64,000 nucleotides of DNA, taken from Microbacterium sp. (GTDB lineage Bacteria; Actinomycetota; Actinomycetes; Actinomycetales; Microbacteriaceae). The notes under the pieces were generated by a model that made no database searches, had not been told where the DNA came from, and was given only the letters and a program-made list of their open reading frames with translations. The stretch covers positions 8,434 to 72,433 of the forward strand of contig NZ_JAPLAI010000042.1 in NCBI RefSeq assembly GCF_026393345.1, read 5' to 3'. The position numbers were made by a program, and so were the translations under genes. Each line of letters starts with the position of its first letter. The stretch's first letter is position 1. Below, in pieces: positions 24,843 to 33,134 of this stretch.

Positions 24843-24857
24843 AGTACGATTCGTACT
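24843..24857. promoter_or_regulatory. Putative TetR operator
   Basis: AGTACG-ATT-CGTACT is a perfect 6-bp inverted repeat in an AT-richer stretch between the divergent 3-hydroxyacyl-CoA dehydrogenase and TetR genes, 35 bases before the TetR start. It is the likely binding site of that regulator. Confidence 0.65.
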
Positions 24858-24891
24858 GAATTCATTATGCACCGTAGTGAGAGGGCGTGGC

Positions 24892-25479
24892 GTGGCGGAG
24901 GCTGTGCGGAAACGCGCGAACACGCGCGGGCGTCTCATTGATGCCGCTGCGAGTCTCTTCGCTGAGACGGGCACCACTCGAGTGAGTATCGACGAGATCT
25001 GTGCGCGGGCGGGGTATACGCGTGGTGCGTTCTACTCGAACTTCTCCTCCATCGATGCGCTGCTGTTCGCGCTCTACGAGCGCAAGACTGAGGAGCTTCT
25101 CGAGACGCTCGCCGCCTCTTCGTCGGATCCGGCTCCGGCTGGCGGCATTGAGGCGGAGGTGGCCCGATTCCTCGAAATAATCCCCGCGGATGTGCAGTGG
25201 TACGTGCTCCGGTCGACGTTCGGCGCCCGCGCGCAGCATGACGGCACGGTGGCGGCCGCACTGCGAGCGCACGGCGAGGAGCTGCGCCGCGGTCTGACTC
25301 CGTTCGTCGTCGACATGGTGTGCTCGGCCGGGCTGCGACTCGTCGTCGACGAGGAGGAGGCCACCCGGGTGATCATCGCCGCGCACGTCGGTGCCGTGCT
25401 GCAGGGAGCCCTCGTCGATGACCCGACTCGACTGCGATCGGACACGGTGCTCGCCGCCGTACGCGGGTTGACCGAATGA
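24892..25479 (+). CDS. TetR/AcrR family transcriptional regulator
   Basis: This 195-residue regulator has a standard N-terminal helix-turn-helix (DAAASLFAETGTTRVSIDEI, GYTRGAFYSNFSS) and an all-helical ligand domain. The GTG at 24892 is chosen because a GAGAGG site lies seven bases upstream; a GTG at 24877 in the same frame is possible. It is divergent from a 3-hydroxyacyl-CoA dehydrogenase, so an acyl-CoA-type ligand is a reasonable but unproven guess. A hairpin terminator follows. Confidence 0.88.
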   Translation: MAEAVRKRANTRGRLIDAAASLFAETGTTRVSIDEICARAGYTRGAFYSNFSSIDALLFALYERKTEELLETLAASSSDPAPAGGIEAEVARFLEIIPADVQWYVLRSTFGARAQHDGTVAAALRAHGEELRRGLTPFVVDMVCSAGLRLVVDEEEATRVIIAAHVGAVLQGALVDDPTRLRSDTVLAAVRGLTE

Positions 25480-25481
25480 TC

Positions 25482-25502
25482 GCCACCCCCGAGCGGGGTG
25501 GC
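25482..25502 (+). terminator. Hairpin terminator after TetR
   Basis: GCCACCCC and GGGGTGGC form a perfect 8-bp stem with a five-base loop, four bases after the TetR stop. Confidence 0.65.
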
Positions 25503-25527
25503 AGAGCGGCATGACAGCGCAAAGCGC

Positions 25528-25975
25528 TGGTCGGCACCGTCATCCCCTGGTGCAGGTTCGCCTCCGCCCAGGGGGCCGGAGGGCTCGGGTACGCGTTCCC
25601 CGCCGGGATCGGCGGTGGCCATGGCCTCCGGGCGTCGGGTGTTGGCGGTCTCGGGCGACGGCGGGGCGGCGTACGGCCTGGCCGAGCTGGCCACGGCGGC
25701 CCAGCTGCAGGCGCCCGTCACCTGGCTCAGCGTCGACGACGGCGGCTACGGCATCCTCGACGCGTACATGACGCGGGCGTTCGGTGAGGCGAATGAACGC
25801 GCGACCCGGTTGCTGATCCCCGACTTCGTCGAGGTCGCCCGCGCCTGCGGCGTGCGCGCCGAGCGCGTCGAGGTAGCGGACCTCGAGCGAGCGATCGCGG
25901 CGGAGTTCGCCCTCCCCGGGCCCCGCCGCGACCATGCCCCGCCGCGCGGAACCCCGGCCCCCGGCGCAGGCAGGG
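25528..25975 (+). pseudogene. Truncated and frameshifted TPP-dependent enzyme (acetolactate synthase-like C-terminus)
   Basis: The first frame reads GTVIPWCRFASAQGAGGLGY and AFPAGIGG. After a one-base shift near 25618, another frame continues MASGRRVLAVSGDGGAAYGL and APVTWLSVDDGGYGILDAYM. This is the thiamine-diphosphate binding region of the acetolactate synthase family (GDG with a downstream acidic/Gly segment). A second shift near 25920 scrambles the end. The N-terminal two thirds of the enzyme are missing. The rest of the gap 25480-26003 holds only the TetR terminator. Confidence 0.7.
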
Positions 25976-26003
25976 CGCCGGGCGGCGCTTGGGGGATCCG
26001 CGG

Positions 26004-26459
26004 TCAGACGGTGCGACGACTCAGACGCGTCACGGCCCAGCCCAGCAGTGCGAACACCAGGCCCGCGCCGATCGCGAAGACGGCGACCCCGAAGGACACC
26101 ACCGACGTGAACAGCGAAGCCCGCAGGAAGGATGCGTTCATCACCGTGGCGCGGAGGGGATCGTCCTGGTCCAGTTCGGCGTACGTCTTTCCGCCGGCCA
26201 TCTCGGTCGCGTGCATATTGATGACATCCGCCTGCGCGAGCGCGGTGAGAGGGCCCCTGACCTCAGACCCGGCGAGGAATGTTGCGTCCTCGCTGACGGT
26301 GATGTGCTGAGCCGCGAGCTGCGAGCTCACCACGCCCCACACCACCCCGCCGGTCACGATCATCACGACGCCGGCGATGATCGCGAGGAGGCCGACCCAC
26401 CAGATCAGGGCGCGTTTGGCCGGGGTGCGGGTGGGGTGGTCGGCAGTCGACTGCGTCAT
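26004..26459 (-). CDS. Hypothetical membrane protein with two transmembrane segments
   Basis: This 151-residue protein has membrane segments at about residues 17-45 (WWVGLLAIIAGVVMIVTGGV) and 115-140 (SVVSFGVAVFAIGAGLVFALL). Between them is an external loop of about 70 residues that contains no cysteine. Such proteins are conserved in Microbacteriaceae and have no known function. The ATG at 26459 is clear. It stands alone, with the TPP pseudogene on one side and the deaD leader on the other. Confidence 0.75.
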   Translation of the reverse strand: MTQSTADHPTRTPAKRALIWWVGLLAIIAGVVMIVTGGVVWGVVSSQLAAQHITVSEDATFLAGSEVRGPLTALAQADVINMHATEMAGGKTYAELDQDDPLRATVMNASFLRASLFTSVVSFGVAVFAIGAGLVFALLGWAVTRLSRRTV

Positions 26460-26540
26460 GGCGCCTCCAGGTCAGCGGGCGAGAGGATCCCGCCCCTGTG
26501 TACAGCGTGTCATAGGTCGCGCAACCGTTCTAGAGTCTCC

Positions 26541-26582
26541 CGGCAACGGCAACGGCATCGGCATCGGCATCGGCATCGGCAC
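26541..26582. repeat. Seven tandem copies of CGGCAN
   Basis: CGGCAA twice, CGGCAT four times and CGGCAC once in perfect 6-bp register. There is no spacer structure, so this is a simple-sequence repeat, not a CRISPR array. It lies about 80 bases upstream of a minus-strand start. Confidence 0.85.
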
Positions 26583-26666
26583 CGGGAGCCCGGAGCGCCG
26601 TCAGGCTTCTCAGACGGGTTCATCGCGGCGCCGGCATCCCGGCGGCCGTGGTCCGCCTCCGTCTCG

Positions 26667-26745
26667 GCCCGGGGTAGACTGGACCCCGATAGGCGGAAGT
26701 CTCATCCGTCTCGCCCCGGCCGTGTGGTAGCGGTCGGGGCTTTTT
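26667..26745 (+). promoter_or_regulatory. Candidate structured leader with terminator upstream of the DEAD-box helicase
   Basis: Hairpin 1: AGGCGGA (26691-26697) pairs with TCCGTCT (26705-26711), with one G-T. Hairpin 2: GCCCCGGCCG (26713-26722) pairs with CGGTCGGGGC (26731-26740), with one G-T and one G-C rearrangement, and is followed directly by TTTTT. An earlier GGACCCCG (26681-26688) could instead pair with CGGGGC and free the terminator arm. This fits an attenuator, for example one sensing cold or RNA structure. The helicase starts 170 bases downstream. Confidence 0.5.
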
Positions 26746-26914
26746 CATGTCCCGCGCACACCGACCGCTCGGGCGGTGACGATTTGCTGCGTCCGCGGGA
26801 TCTCGTCCCGGTGCGTGCGGGCACGTGGGCACGGTCCGCTCCGCGGAGACCGGTTTCCCCCAGGCCGCGAGCGGCACAACCTGATACTCAGGCGGAGGAC
26901 GATACCTTTAGGAC

Positions 26915-28657
26915 GTGTCTACATCTGAATCCTCCGTCCCCGCAGAGCCTGAAACGGCCGACGCCACCCAGTCCTTCGCCGATCTGGGTCTCGATGCCGC
27001 CGTCCTCAAGGCCCTGAAGGACGTCGGATACGAGACGCCTTCCGCCATCCAGGCGGCCACCATTCCGCTGCTGATGGCCGGCCATGACGTCATCGGCATG
27101 GCGCAGACCGGCACCGGCAAGACCGCCGCGTTCGCACTGCCCGTGCTGTCTCAGCTCGACCCCGGCGCGCAGAAGCCGCAGGCTCTCGTGCTCGCCCCGA
27201 CCCGCGAACTCGCGCTGCAGGTGTGCGAGGCGTTCGAGAGCTACGCCGCCCACCTCAAGGGTGTGCGCGTGCTCCCGATCTACGGCGGACAGGGCTATGG
27301 CACGCAGCTGTCCGCCCTCCGCCGCGGCGTGCAGGTCGTCGTCGGCACGCCCGGCCGGATCATGGACCATCTCGACAAGAAGACGCTCGACCTGTCGGAG
27401 CTGCGCTTCCTCGTCCTCGACGAGGCCGACGAGATGCTGCGGATGGGCTTCGCTGAGGACGTCGAGACGATCCTCGCCGAGACCCCGGCAGAGAAGCAGG
27501 TCGCCCTGTTCTCCGCCACGATGCCGGCACAGATCCGCCGGATCTCGCAGCAGTACCTGCGCGACCCGAAGGAGATCACGGTCAAGAACAAGACCGCGAC
27601 CTCGGCGAACATCACGCAGCGCTACCTCGTGGTCTCCTACCCGCAGAAGGTGGATGCGCTCACCCGCATCCTCGAGGTGGAGAACTTCGAAGGCATGATC
27701 GTGTTCGTCCGTACCAAGAACGAGACCGAGACGCTCGCCGAGAAACTGCGCGCCCGCGGCTACACCGCGGCCGCCATCAGCGGCGACGTCGCGCAGGCGC
27801 AGCGCGAGCGCACCGTCAACCAGCTGAAGTCGGGCAAGCTCGACATCCTCGTGGCGACCGATGTGGCGGCCCGCGGTCTCGACGTCGACCGCATCAGCCA
27901 CGTCGTCAACTACGACCTGCCGATCGACACCGAGTCGTACGTGCACCGCATCGGCCGCACCGGTCGCGCCGGGCGCACCGGCGACGCGATCAGCTTCGTC
28001 ACGCCGCGCGAGCGCCGGATGCTGACCGCGATCGAGAAGGCGACCCGTCAGCCGCTGACCCAGATGCAGCTGCCGAGCGTCGAGGACGTCAACGCCACCC
28101 GCCTCACCCGCTTCGACGACGCGATCACCGCAGCGCTCGAGCAGAGCCCTCGCATCGAGCGGTTCCGCGTCATCATCGCCCACTACGTCGAGCACCACGA
28201 CATCCCCGAGGTCGATGTCGCCGCCGCCCTCGCCGTCGTCGCGCAGGGAGAGACCCCGCTGCTGCTGTCCGCCGAGGACGATCGGCCGCAGCGCTTCGAC
28301 GACCGTGAGCGCCCCGAGCGGGCCGACCGTGACCGTGGTGACCGCCCGGAGCGCCGCAGCCGCCCGTCCAACTCGTCGCTGGCGAAGTACCGTATCGCGG
28401 TCGGACGCCGTCACCGTGTCGAGCCGCGTCAGATCGTCGGTGCGCTGGCGAACGAGGGCGGCCTCAAGCGAGAGGACTTCGGGCAGATCGATATCCGCCC
28501 CGACTTCTCCCTGGTGGAGCTGCCGGCCGATCTCCCGAACGACGTGCTCGACCGGCTGAGCGGTACCCGCATCAGTGGCCGCCTCATCGAGCTGCGACTC
28601 GACCGCGGCGCACCCGGCGGGCGCAGCGACCGCGAGCGCAAGCCGCGCCAGTACTGA
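26915..28657 (+). CDS. deaD: DEAD-box RNA helicase (DeaD/CsdA type)
   Basis: This 580-residue ATP-dependent RNA helicase acts in ribosome assembly and mRNA unwinding, especially in the cold. It has the Q motif (FADLGLDAAV...TPSAIQ), Walker A AQTGTGKT at 63-70, PTRELALQ, DEAD at about 169-172, SAT, ARGLD and HRIGRTGRAGRTG. A charged linker rich in R, D and E (about 450-485) leads to a DbpA-type RNA-binding domain near 488-570. The start is GTG. A candidate attenuator-like leader lies upstream. The DUF2207 gene starts 10 bases after its stop. Confidence 0.94.
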   Translation: MSTSESSVPAEPETADATQSFADLGLDAAVLKALKDVGYETPSAIQAATIPLLMAGHDVIGMAQTGTGKTAAFALPVLSQLDPGAQKPQALVLAPTRELALQVCEAFESYAAHLKGVRVLPIYGGQGYGTQLSALRRGVQVVVGTPGRIMDHLDKKTLDLSELRFLVLDEADEMLRMGFAEDVETILAETPAEKQVALFSATMPAQIRRISQQYLRDPKEITVKNKTATSANITQRYLVVSYPQKVDALTRILEVENFEGMIVFVRTKNETETLAEKLRARGYTAAAISGDVAQAQRERTVNQLKSGKLDILVATDVAARGLDVDRISHVVNYDLPIDTESYVHRIGRTGRAGRTGDAISFVTPRERRMLTAIEKATRQPLTQMQLPSVEDVNATRLTRFDDAITAALEQSPRIERFRVIIAHYVEHHDIPEVDVAAALAVVAQGETPLLLSAEDDRPQRFDDRERPERADRDRGDRPERRSRPSNSSLAKYRIAVGRRHRVEPRQIVGALANEGGLKREDFGQIDIRPDFSLVELPADLPNDVLDRLSGTRISGRLIELRLDRGAPGGRSDRERKPRQY

Positions 28658-28667
28658 CGGCACCGCC

Positions 28668-31595
28668 ATGTGGCGGCGGAAGGCGAAGACGCCGAAACCG
28701 GAAGACGCGCCCGAAACGGAACGCTTCCCGGACGAGCGTCCCCGCCCGACGCCGCTGTGGGCGCTGCTGTCGCGGTGGCTCCTGGGTGCCGAGGCCTGGC
28801 TGCGATCCCATGGCGGGAAGCGTCTGCGCCTCGGGATCCGCGGGTTCTGGGGCGTCATCGCCGCCGGCGGGCTGTTCCTGCTGTTCGGCCCGGTGATCAA
28901 CCCGCCGTTGACCCTCGACGACATCACCTCGTCGGCGTCGACCGCGACCGACCACTGGATCGTCCGACACATGGATGCGGATTACCGCCTCGCCCGTGAC
29001 GACGACGGCGGACTCCGCGTGCACGTCGAGGAGCGGATCGAGGCGTTGTTCCCGGACGACGTCGATCAGAGCGGCATCCAACGGGTGCTCGCGGTCGAGT
29101 ACCAGGGCCACGCCCTCGCTCCATCGACGATCACGGCGACCCTCGACGGGGAACCGATCGAGGTGACGCGATCCGCAACGCCGGAGACGCTCACCCTGAC
29201 GCTCGACGCGGGGGAACGGCTGGACGGCGACCACGTGTTCGCCCTCAGCTACACGCTCCAGGATCTCGCCTACCGGACGACGGATGCGGCGACCGGCGCG
29301 GACGTCGACCTGCTGGAGTGGGATGTCTTCGGGCCCTCCTGGCCGCAGGGCATGGCCGGTCTCGATGTCTCGGTGACGCTGCCCGACGACCTCGATGCCG
29401 AGCTGGTGCGGCCACCCCGCGGGATGCTCGGGTGGTCGATCCTGACGGCAGGGGAGTGGCTCACCCCCGAGACGGACAGCCCGCCCGGTACGGTGACCTA
29501 CGCCTTCAGCAACGACCAGAACCTGCCGCCGCACGCCCAGGCCCAGTTCTCGATGCCGTTCGCCGCGGGGACGTTCGCCATGCCCCCGTTGACCCCGCTG
29601 TTCTGGGTGCAGACGCTGGGGCCGCTCGCGCCGCTCGTGTTCCTCGCCGTCACGCTGCTGTTCGTCCTCGCCGCCCGCGCCGTCGCGTGGAGCGACGCCC
29701 GGGGGCGTCCTTGGTTCGTCGCGCAGTACGACCCGCCCCCGGGTGTCACGCCCCGCCTGGCGGCTCAGGTCCTGCAGACCCCGCGGACGATGGAGCTGGC
29801 CGGTGCGCTGCGGTGGGCAGCACACGGAACGCGTGCCGCGAAGCTCGCCGCGGCGCGGGTGGCGCACCGCACCGGCCGGTTCGGCGATCGACTGCCGGCC
29901 CGGCTCCGTTACCTGAGCGCGGCGGAGCGGCGGGAACAGTACACGCGCGGCTTGCGCCGCATCCCGCGCGGCTTCGTCCGTGACTTCTTCATCGCCGCGC
30001 CGATCGCGCTGACGGTCCTGCAGTGGGGTCTCGTGCGGCAGCTGTCCCACCAGGCGCCGCTCGCGATCGTGTGGTGGCCGACGGCGTTCGTGCTGGCCTC
30101 GACCGTCGTCGCGCTGGCCGTGCTGGGCATCACCCGCACTGCCCGTCCCCTCACCCGCCGCGGTGCGCTGCTGACGCAGCATCTCCGCGGCATCCAGGTT
30201 TACGCCGAGCGCACGGAACTGCTGGCACGGGCGGAATCGGATGACCGGCTGCTGCCCTTCGCGGTGCTGACCGCCGCGCCGCGTGACGCGGGTCGTCGGG
30301 TGCGGGAGACGCTCGCGCACGAGCTCGGTGACCCCCGCGCGGGGCGCCGCGGCTGGCGGACCGGCGGCTTCGTCACCTGGCCGACGATGGTGGTGAGCGG
30401 TGCCGCGGTGCTCACGGTGCTGGCGGCGATCGCGGTGGTCGTGTTCCTGCCCAACCCGTATGAGCGGCACCCCGAGTACGCGACCCAGTACGGCGATGTG
30501 CCGGGAACGCTCTACACGGTCTTCCAATCCGAACAGGTGACCGGCGAGCTCACCCGCAGTCCGTCCGGGGCGGCGGAGCTCGCCGTCACGGAGCAGCTGA
30601 ACGTGGTCTTCTCGGATGAATCGTCGCGGGTACCGCAGGTCGCCAAGCAGTGGCCGGACCGCATCCGGGGTCACGACCTGCAGTTTCGCGTGGAACGGGT
30701 CAGCATCGACGGCGCCGAGGTGCCCTTCACCGTCGAGCGTGACGGGGACACCCAGCTCATGCTCACGACCATGAACGATGTGCTCACCGGGGCGCACACG
30801 GTCGAGATCCGTTACGTGCTCGGCTCCGCCGCCTACGCCGATCAGGCCGCCGACGGCCGGCTCGTCGACCGGGTGCGGTGGGCAGCGCTGTGGGAGGACT
30901 GGCAGTCGTTCTCCGAATGGGCCGAGGAACCCATCGACCCGGTGCGCGTGGAATTCCGCCTCTCCGACGAGCTCGCCGACCTGGCGGAGGATGCCGGCTG
31001 GCTCACCCAGGACACGTCTGCGGACGAGGTGCGGGACTGGAACGAGACGGTCGTGCCGTTCGGTCACGTCGCCCGCCTGGTCGATCCCGGTGACGGCACC
31101 GACCCGGACGACGAGACCTCCGAATCTGCCGGCGCCGTCGCCGGGTTCGACACCCATGTGCTCGAGCTCCGGCGGGGCGAGGGCGGCTACCCCTTCGACC
31201 TCACGGTCACCGACACCGGCGTCCGCGTGGACTTCCCGGCGGGCACCTTCGCGGGTCCGTCCGCGACCGAGCGGGGCCTCGCCGAGACTCGCGCAGCGCT
31301 GCCGATCGCTGTGGCACTGCTCTGGGGGTGCCTGGCCGCCCTGTGGGGCGTGGCCGGCCTGCTGCTGCGCGCAGCGGGGTCGTCGGCCCTCACCGCCCGC
31401 GGGGCGGTGCGCGTGCTGATTCGCTGGGCACCCGCCGCCTGCGCGCTGGCGGCCACAATCGTGATGTTCTGGGTGAGCGGCGGGATGGACGGCGACGATC
31501 CCACGTTCTTCTGGTTCGCCGGGGCGGCGGGGGCCGCCGTGCTCGGCGCGATCGCCGGCTGGTGCACCACCCGGCGACGAGCAGCGAAGCGATAG
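28668..31595 (+). CDS. Large membrane protein with two DUF2207 units
   Basis: This 975-residue protein has a cytoplasmic N-terminus, a membrane segment near residues 62-80, an extracytoplasmic beta-rich domain, membrane segments (LAPLVFLAVTLLFVLAARAV), a cytoplasmic region, paired helices near 445-510, a further segment (MVVSGAAVLTVLAAIAVVVF), a second extracytoplasmic domain, and three C-terminal helices. The two outside domains share order and motifs: VEERIEALFPD / VTEQLNVVFSD, LDGEPIEV / IDGAEVPF, and a W-containing strand. The arrangement looks like an internal duplication of DUF2207. The function is unknown. It directly follows deaD. Confidence 0.8.
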   Translation: MWRRKAKTPKPEDAPETERFPDERPRPTPLWALLSRWLLGAEAWLRSHGGKRLRLGIRGFWGVIAAGGLFLLFGPVINPPLTLDDITSSASTATDHWIVRHMDADYRLARDDDGGLRVHVEERIEALFPDDVDQSGIQRVLAVEYQGHALAPSTITATLDGEPIEVTRSATPETLTLTLDAGERLDGDHVFALSYTLQDLAYRTTDAATGADVDLLEWDVFGPSWPQGMAGLDVSVTLPDDLDAELVRPPRGMLGWSILTAGEWLTPETDSPPGTVTYAFSNDQNLPPHAQAQFSMPFAAGTFAMPPLTPLFWVQTLGPLAPLVFLAVTLLFVLAARAVAWSDARGRPWFVAQYDPPPGVTPRLAAQVLQTPRTMELAGALRWAAHGTRAAKLAAARVAHRTGRFGDRLPARLRYLSAAERREQYTRGLRRIPRGFVRDFFIAAPIALTVLQWGLVRQLSHQAPLAIVWWPTAFVLASTVVALAVLGITRTARPLTRRGALLTQHLRGIQVYAERTELLARAESDDRLLPFAVLTAAPRDAGRRVRETLAHELGDPRAGRRGWRTGGFVTWPTMVVSGAAVLTVLAAIAVVVFLPNPYERHPEYATQYGDVPGTLYTVFQSEQVTGELTRSPSGAAELAVTEQLNVVFSDESSRVPQVAKQWPDRIRGHDLQFRVERVSIDGAEVPFTVERDGDTQLMLTTMNDVLTGAHTVEIRYVLGSAAYADQAADGRLVDRVRWAALWEDWQSFSEWAEEPIDPVRVEFRLSDELADLAEDAGWLTQDTSADEVRDWNETVVPFGHVARLVDPGDGTDPDDETSESAGAVAGFDTHVLELRRGEGGYPFDLTVTDTGVRVDFPAGTFAGPSATERGLAETRAALPIAVALLWGCLAALWGVAGLLLRAAGSSALTARGAVRVLIRWAPAACALAATIVMFWVSGGMDGDDPTFFWFAGAAGAAVLGAIAGWCTTRRRAAKR

Positions 31596-31615
31596 CCGCC
31601 GACGGTGCGGGCGGC

Positions 31616-31915
31616 TCAGTGGGCGAGCGCGCCCCAGGCGACCTCGAGAGCCTGGGGGTCGGATGGCGGCACCTGAGCGGGCAGTCGCATTCCCGCCCGG
31701 GGCCAGAGCCTGACCGGCAGCACCACCGCGATCTCGACCGGTGCGGGAGGCATGCCCGGCGCGGACGCGAGGCCCTCGATGCGGGCCTCCTGGTAGCGTC
31801 CGCGAGGCGCAGGCGCCGACACCGCCGTGATCTCCAGCGTGCCGCGCACCGCGGTCGCCAGCGGGTCGCGGAGCAGTCGTTCCAGCTGACGTGCGGCGTC
31901 GTCGAGTTCACCCAT
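31616..31915 (-). CDS. Conserved hypothetical protein
   Basis: This small 99-residue protein begins MGELDDAARQLERLL and ends in WGALAH. No signal peptide, membrane segment or catalytic motif is visible; the middle is rich in Pro, Ala and Val and may form a small beta domain. The ATG at 31915 faces the FUSC gene, 31 bases away, so a shared divergent promoter region is likely. I do not recognise its family. Confidence 0.6.
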   Translation of the reverse strand: MGELDDAARQLERLLRDPLATAVRGTLEITAVSAPAPRGRYQEARIEGLASAPGMPPAPVEIAVVLPVRLWPRAGMRLPAQVPPSDPQALEVAWGALAH

Positions 31916-31946
31916 GCCGACAACCTACCCGGCATACCATCGAGGG

Positions 31947-32972
31947 ATGGGCTCGGTGTCACGGCGGATCGGCAAGGACGTCATCGCCGTCGCCCCGCAT
32001 CGGGGAGCGCACCGGGTCGCCCTGCGCGCCGCCTTCTGCGTCGCGGTGCCGTTGCTGGTGCTGTGGGCGCTCGGCCGCCTCGACCTGAGCGTCTACGCGA
32101 CGTTCGGTGCGTTCGCGTCCCTGTACGGGCGGCACGACTCCTACCCCGACCGCATCCGGATGCAGTTGGCAGCCGCCGTGACCCTGCTCGTGGTGATGCT
32201 GCTCGGCACCGTCGTCGCGGTGCTCGAGGCTCCGACGCTGGTGCGCATCGTCGTCGTCGCGCTCGTCGCGGTCGTGGTGAGCGGTCTCGCGCAGGCCGCG
32301 CGGTGGCATCCGCCGGGCGCGCTGTTCGCCGTGTTCGCCGCCGGGGCGATCGCGACCCTGCCGGTCGACCCCGGGGCCTTCGCCGATGTCGTGATCGTCG
32401 GCGGCTCCGCCGCGGCGTTCAGCGTGCTGGTGACGGTGGTCATCGCGACCGCGCGGCGAGGGCCGCGCAGCATCGGACCGCTGCGGTCGGCGCCGTGGCA
32501 GCGTCCCGACCTGCTCGCCGCGGCCGGTGTGGGACTCGGAGCGATGCTCGCCGGTCTCGCCGGGCTCGCCCTCGTGGGCACCCACTGGTACTGGGCGATG
32601 GTGGCCGCGGTCGCAGCGCTCGGCGGGGTGCACGTCACCGCGCGGATCGTCCGCGGTCTGCAGCGACTGGCCGGCACCCTCGTCGGCGTCCTCATCGCGG
32701 CCGGGATCCTCGCCCTCCACCTGCCCCCGCTCGTGACCATTGCGGTGGCGGTGCTGTGCCAGGCCGGCGCGGAACTGTTCATCGGCCGCAACTACGGCAT
32801 CGCGATGCTGTTCGTCACCCCGCTCGCGCTCCTCATGATCGACCTCGCCGTCCCGTCCGACCCCGCTGAGCTTCTGCGCGACCGGGTGCTCGACACCGTC
32901 ATCGGTGTCGTCATCGGCACCGTCATCGCGGTGCTCTCGGCCCGGGTGCGCCGGCGCCGCCCCACCGCCTGA
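31947..32972 (+). CDS. FUSC family inner-membrane transporter
   Basis: This 341-residue integral membrane protein has two sets of about four to five helices separated by a short cytoplasmic stretch (ARRGPRSIGPLRSAPW). The fusaric-acid-resistance (FUSC) pattern is seen in ATFGAFASLYGRHDSYPDRIRM and again in TARIVRGLQRLAGTLVGVLI. Members export aromatic acids or similar compounds. The cytoplasmic coiled domain of AaeB-type pumps is missing, so this is the short form. The ATG at 31947 follows GAGGG. Nothing nearby points to a substrate. Confidence 0.85.
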   Translation: MGSVSRRIGKDVIAVAPHRGAHRVALRAAFCVAVPLLVLWALGRLDLSVYATFGAFASLYGRHDSYPDRIRMQLAAAVTLLVVMLLGTVVAVLEAPTLVRIVVVALVAVVVSGLAQAARWHPPGALFAVFAAGAIATLPVDPGAFADVVIVGGSAAAFSVLVTVVIATARRGPRSIGPLRSAPWQRPDLLAAAGVGLGAMLAGLAGLALVGTHWYWAMVAAVAALGGVHVTARIVRGLQRLAGTLVGVLIAAGILALHLPPLVTIAVAVLCQAGAELFIGRNYGIAMLFVTPLALLMIDLAVPSDPAELLRDRVLDTVIGVVIGTVIAVLSARVRRRRPTA

Positions 32973-33134
32973 CCGCGCCCCGCCCCCGGCCGCTCCCGTT
33001 CGTCCGTCGCATATGGCGGATGCGGCGGGCGCCCCTTGCACATTCGCGACGGGCGAGCCCTGCCCCGCGCACGTCGTCTACCGTGGAGAAGCGGACACCG
33101 CGCCGCGACCCCCGCCACCCGTCAAGGAGTCATC

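Larger units (their letters stand above)
26460..26914. other. 455-bp gap: hexamer repeat and deaD leader
   Basis: No gene is visible here. The gap contains a short CGGCAN tandem repeat (26541-26582) and two consecutive hairpins ending in a T-run (26691-26745), described separately. The remaining 170 bases before the helicase start show no further structure that I can support. Confidence 0.6.

Noticed and set aside
26541-26582. CRISPR-like array
   Set aside because: The units are only six bases long with no spacers. No cas genes are nearby.
28584-31157. Long minus-strand open frame opposite the DUF2207 gene
   Set aside because: Its composition (Arg, Gly, His and Glu-rich, no hydrophobic core) and full overlap with a clear membrane protein mark it as a shadow.
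33001-33134. Possible small gene or regulatory RNA before the aldo/keto reductase
   Set aside because: No hairpin with a T-run, palindrome or biased frame could be supported in this short gap.
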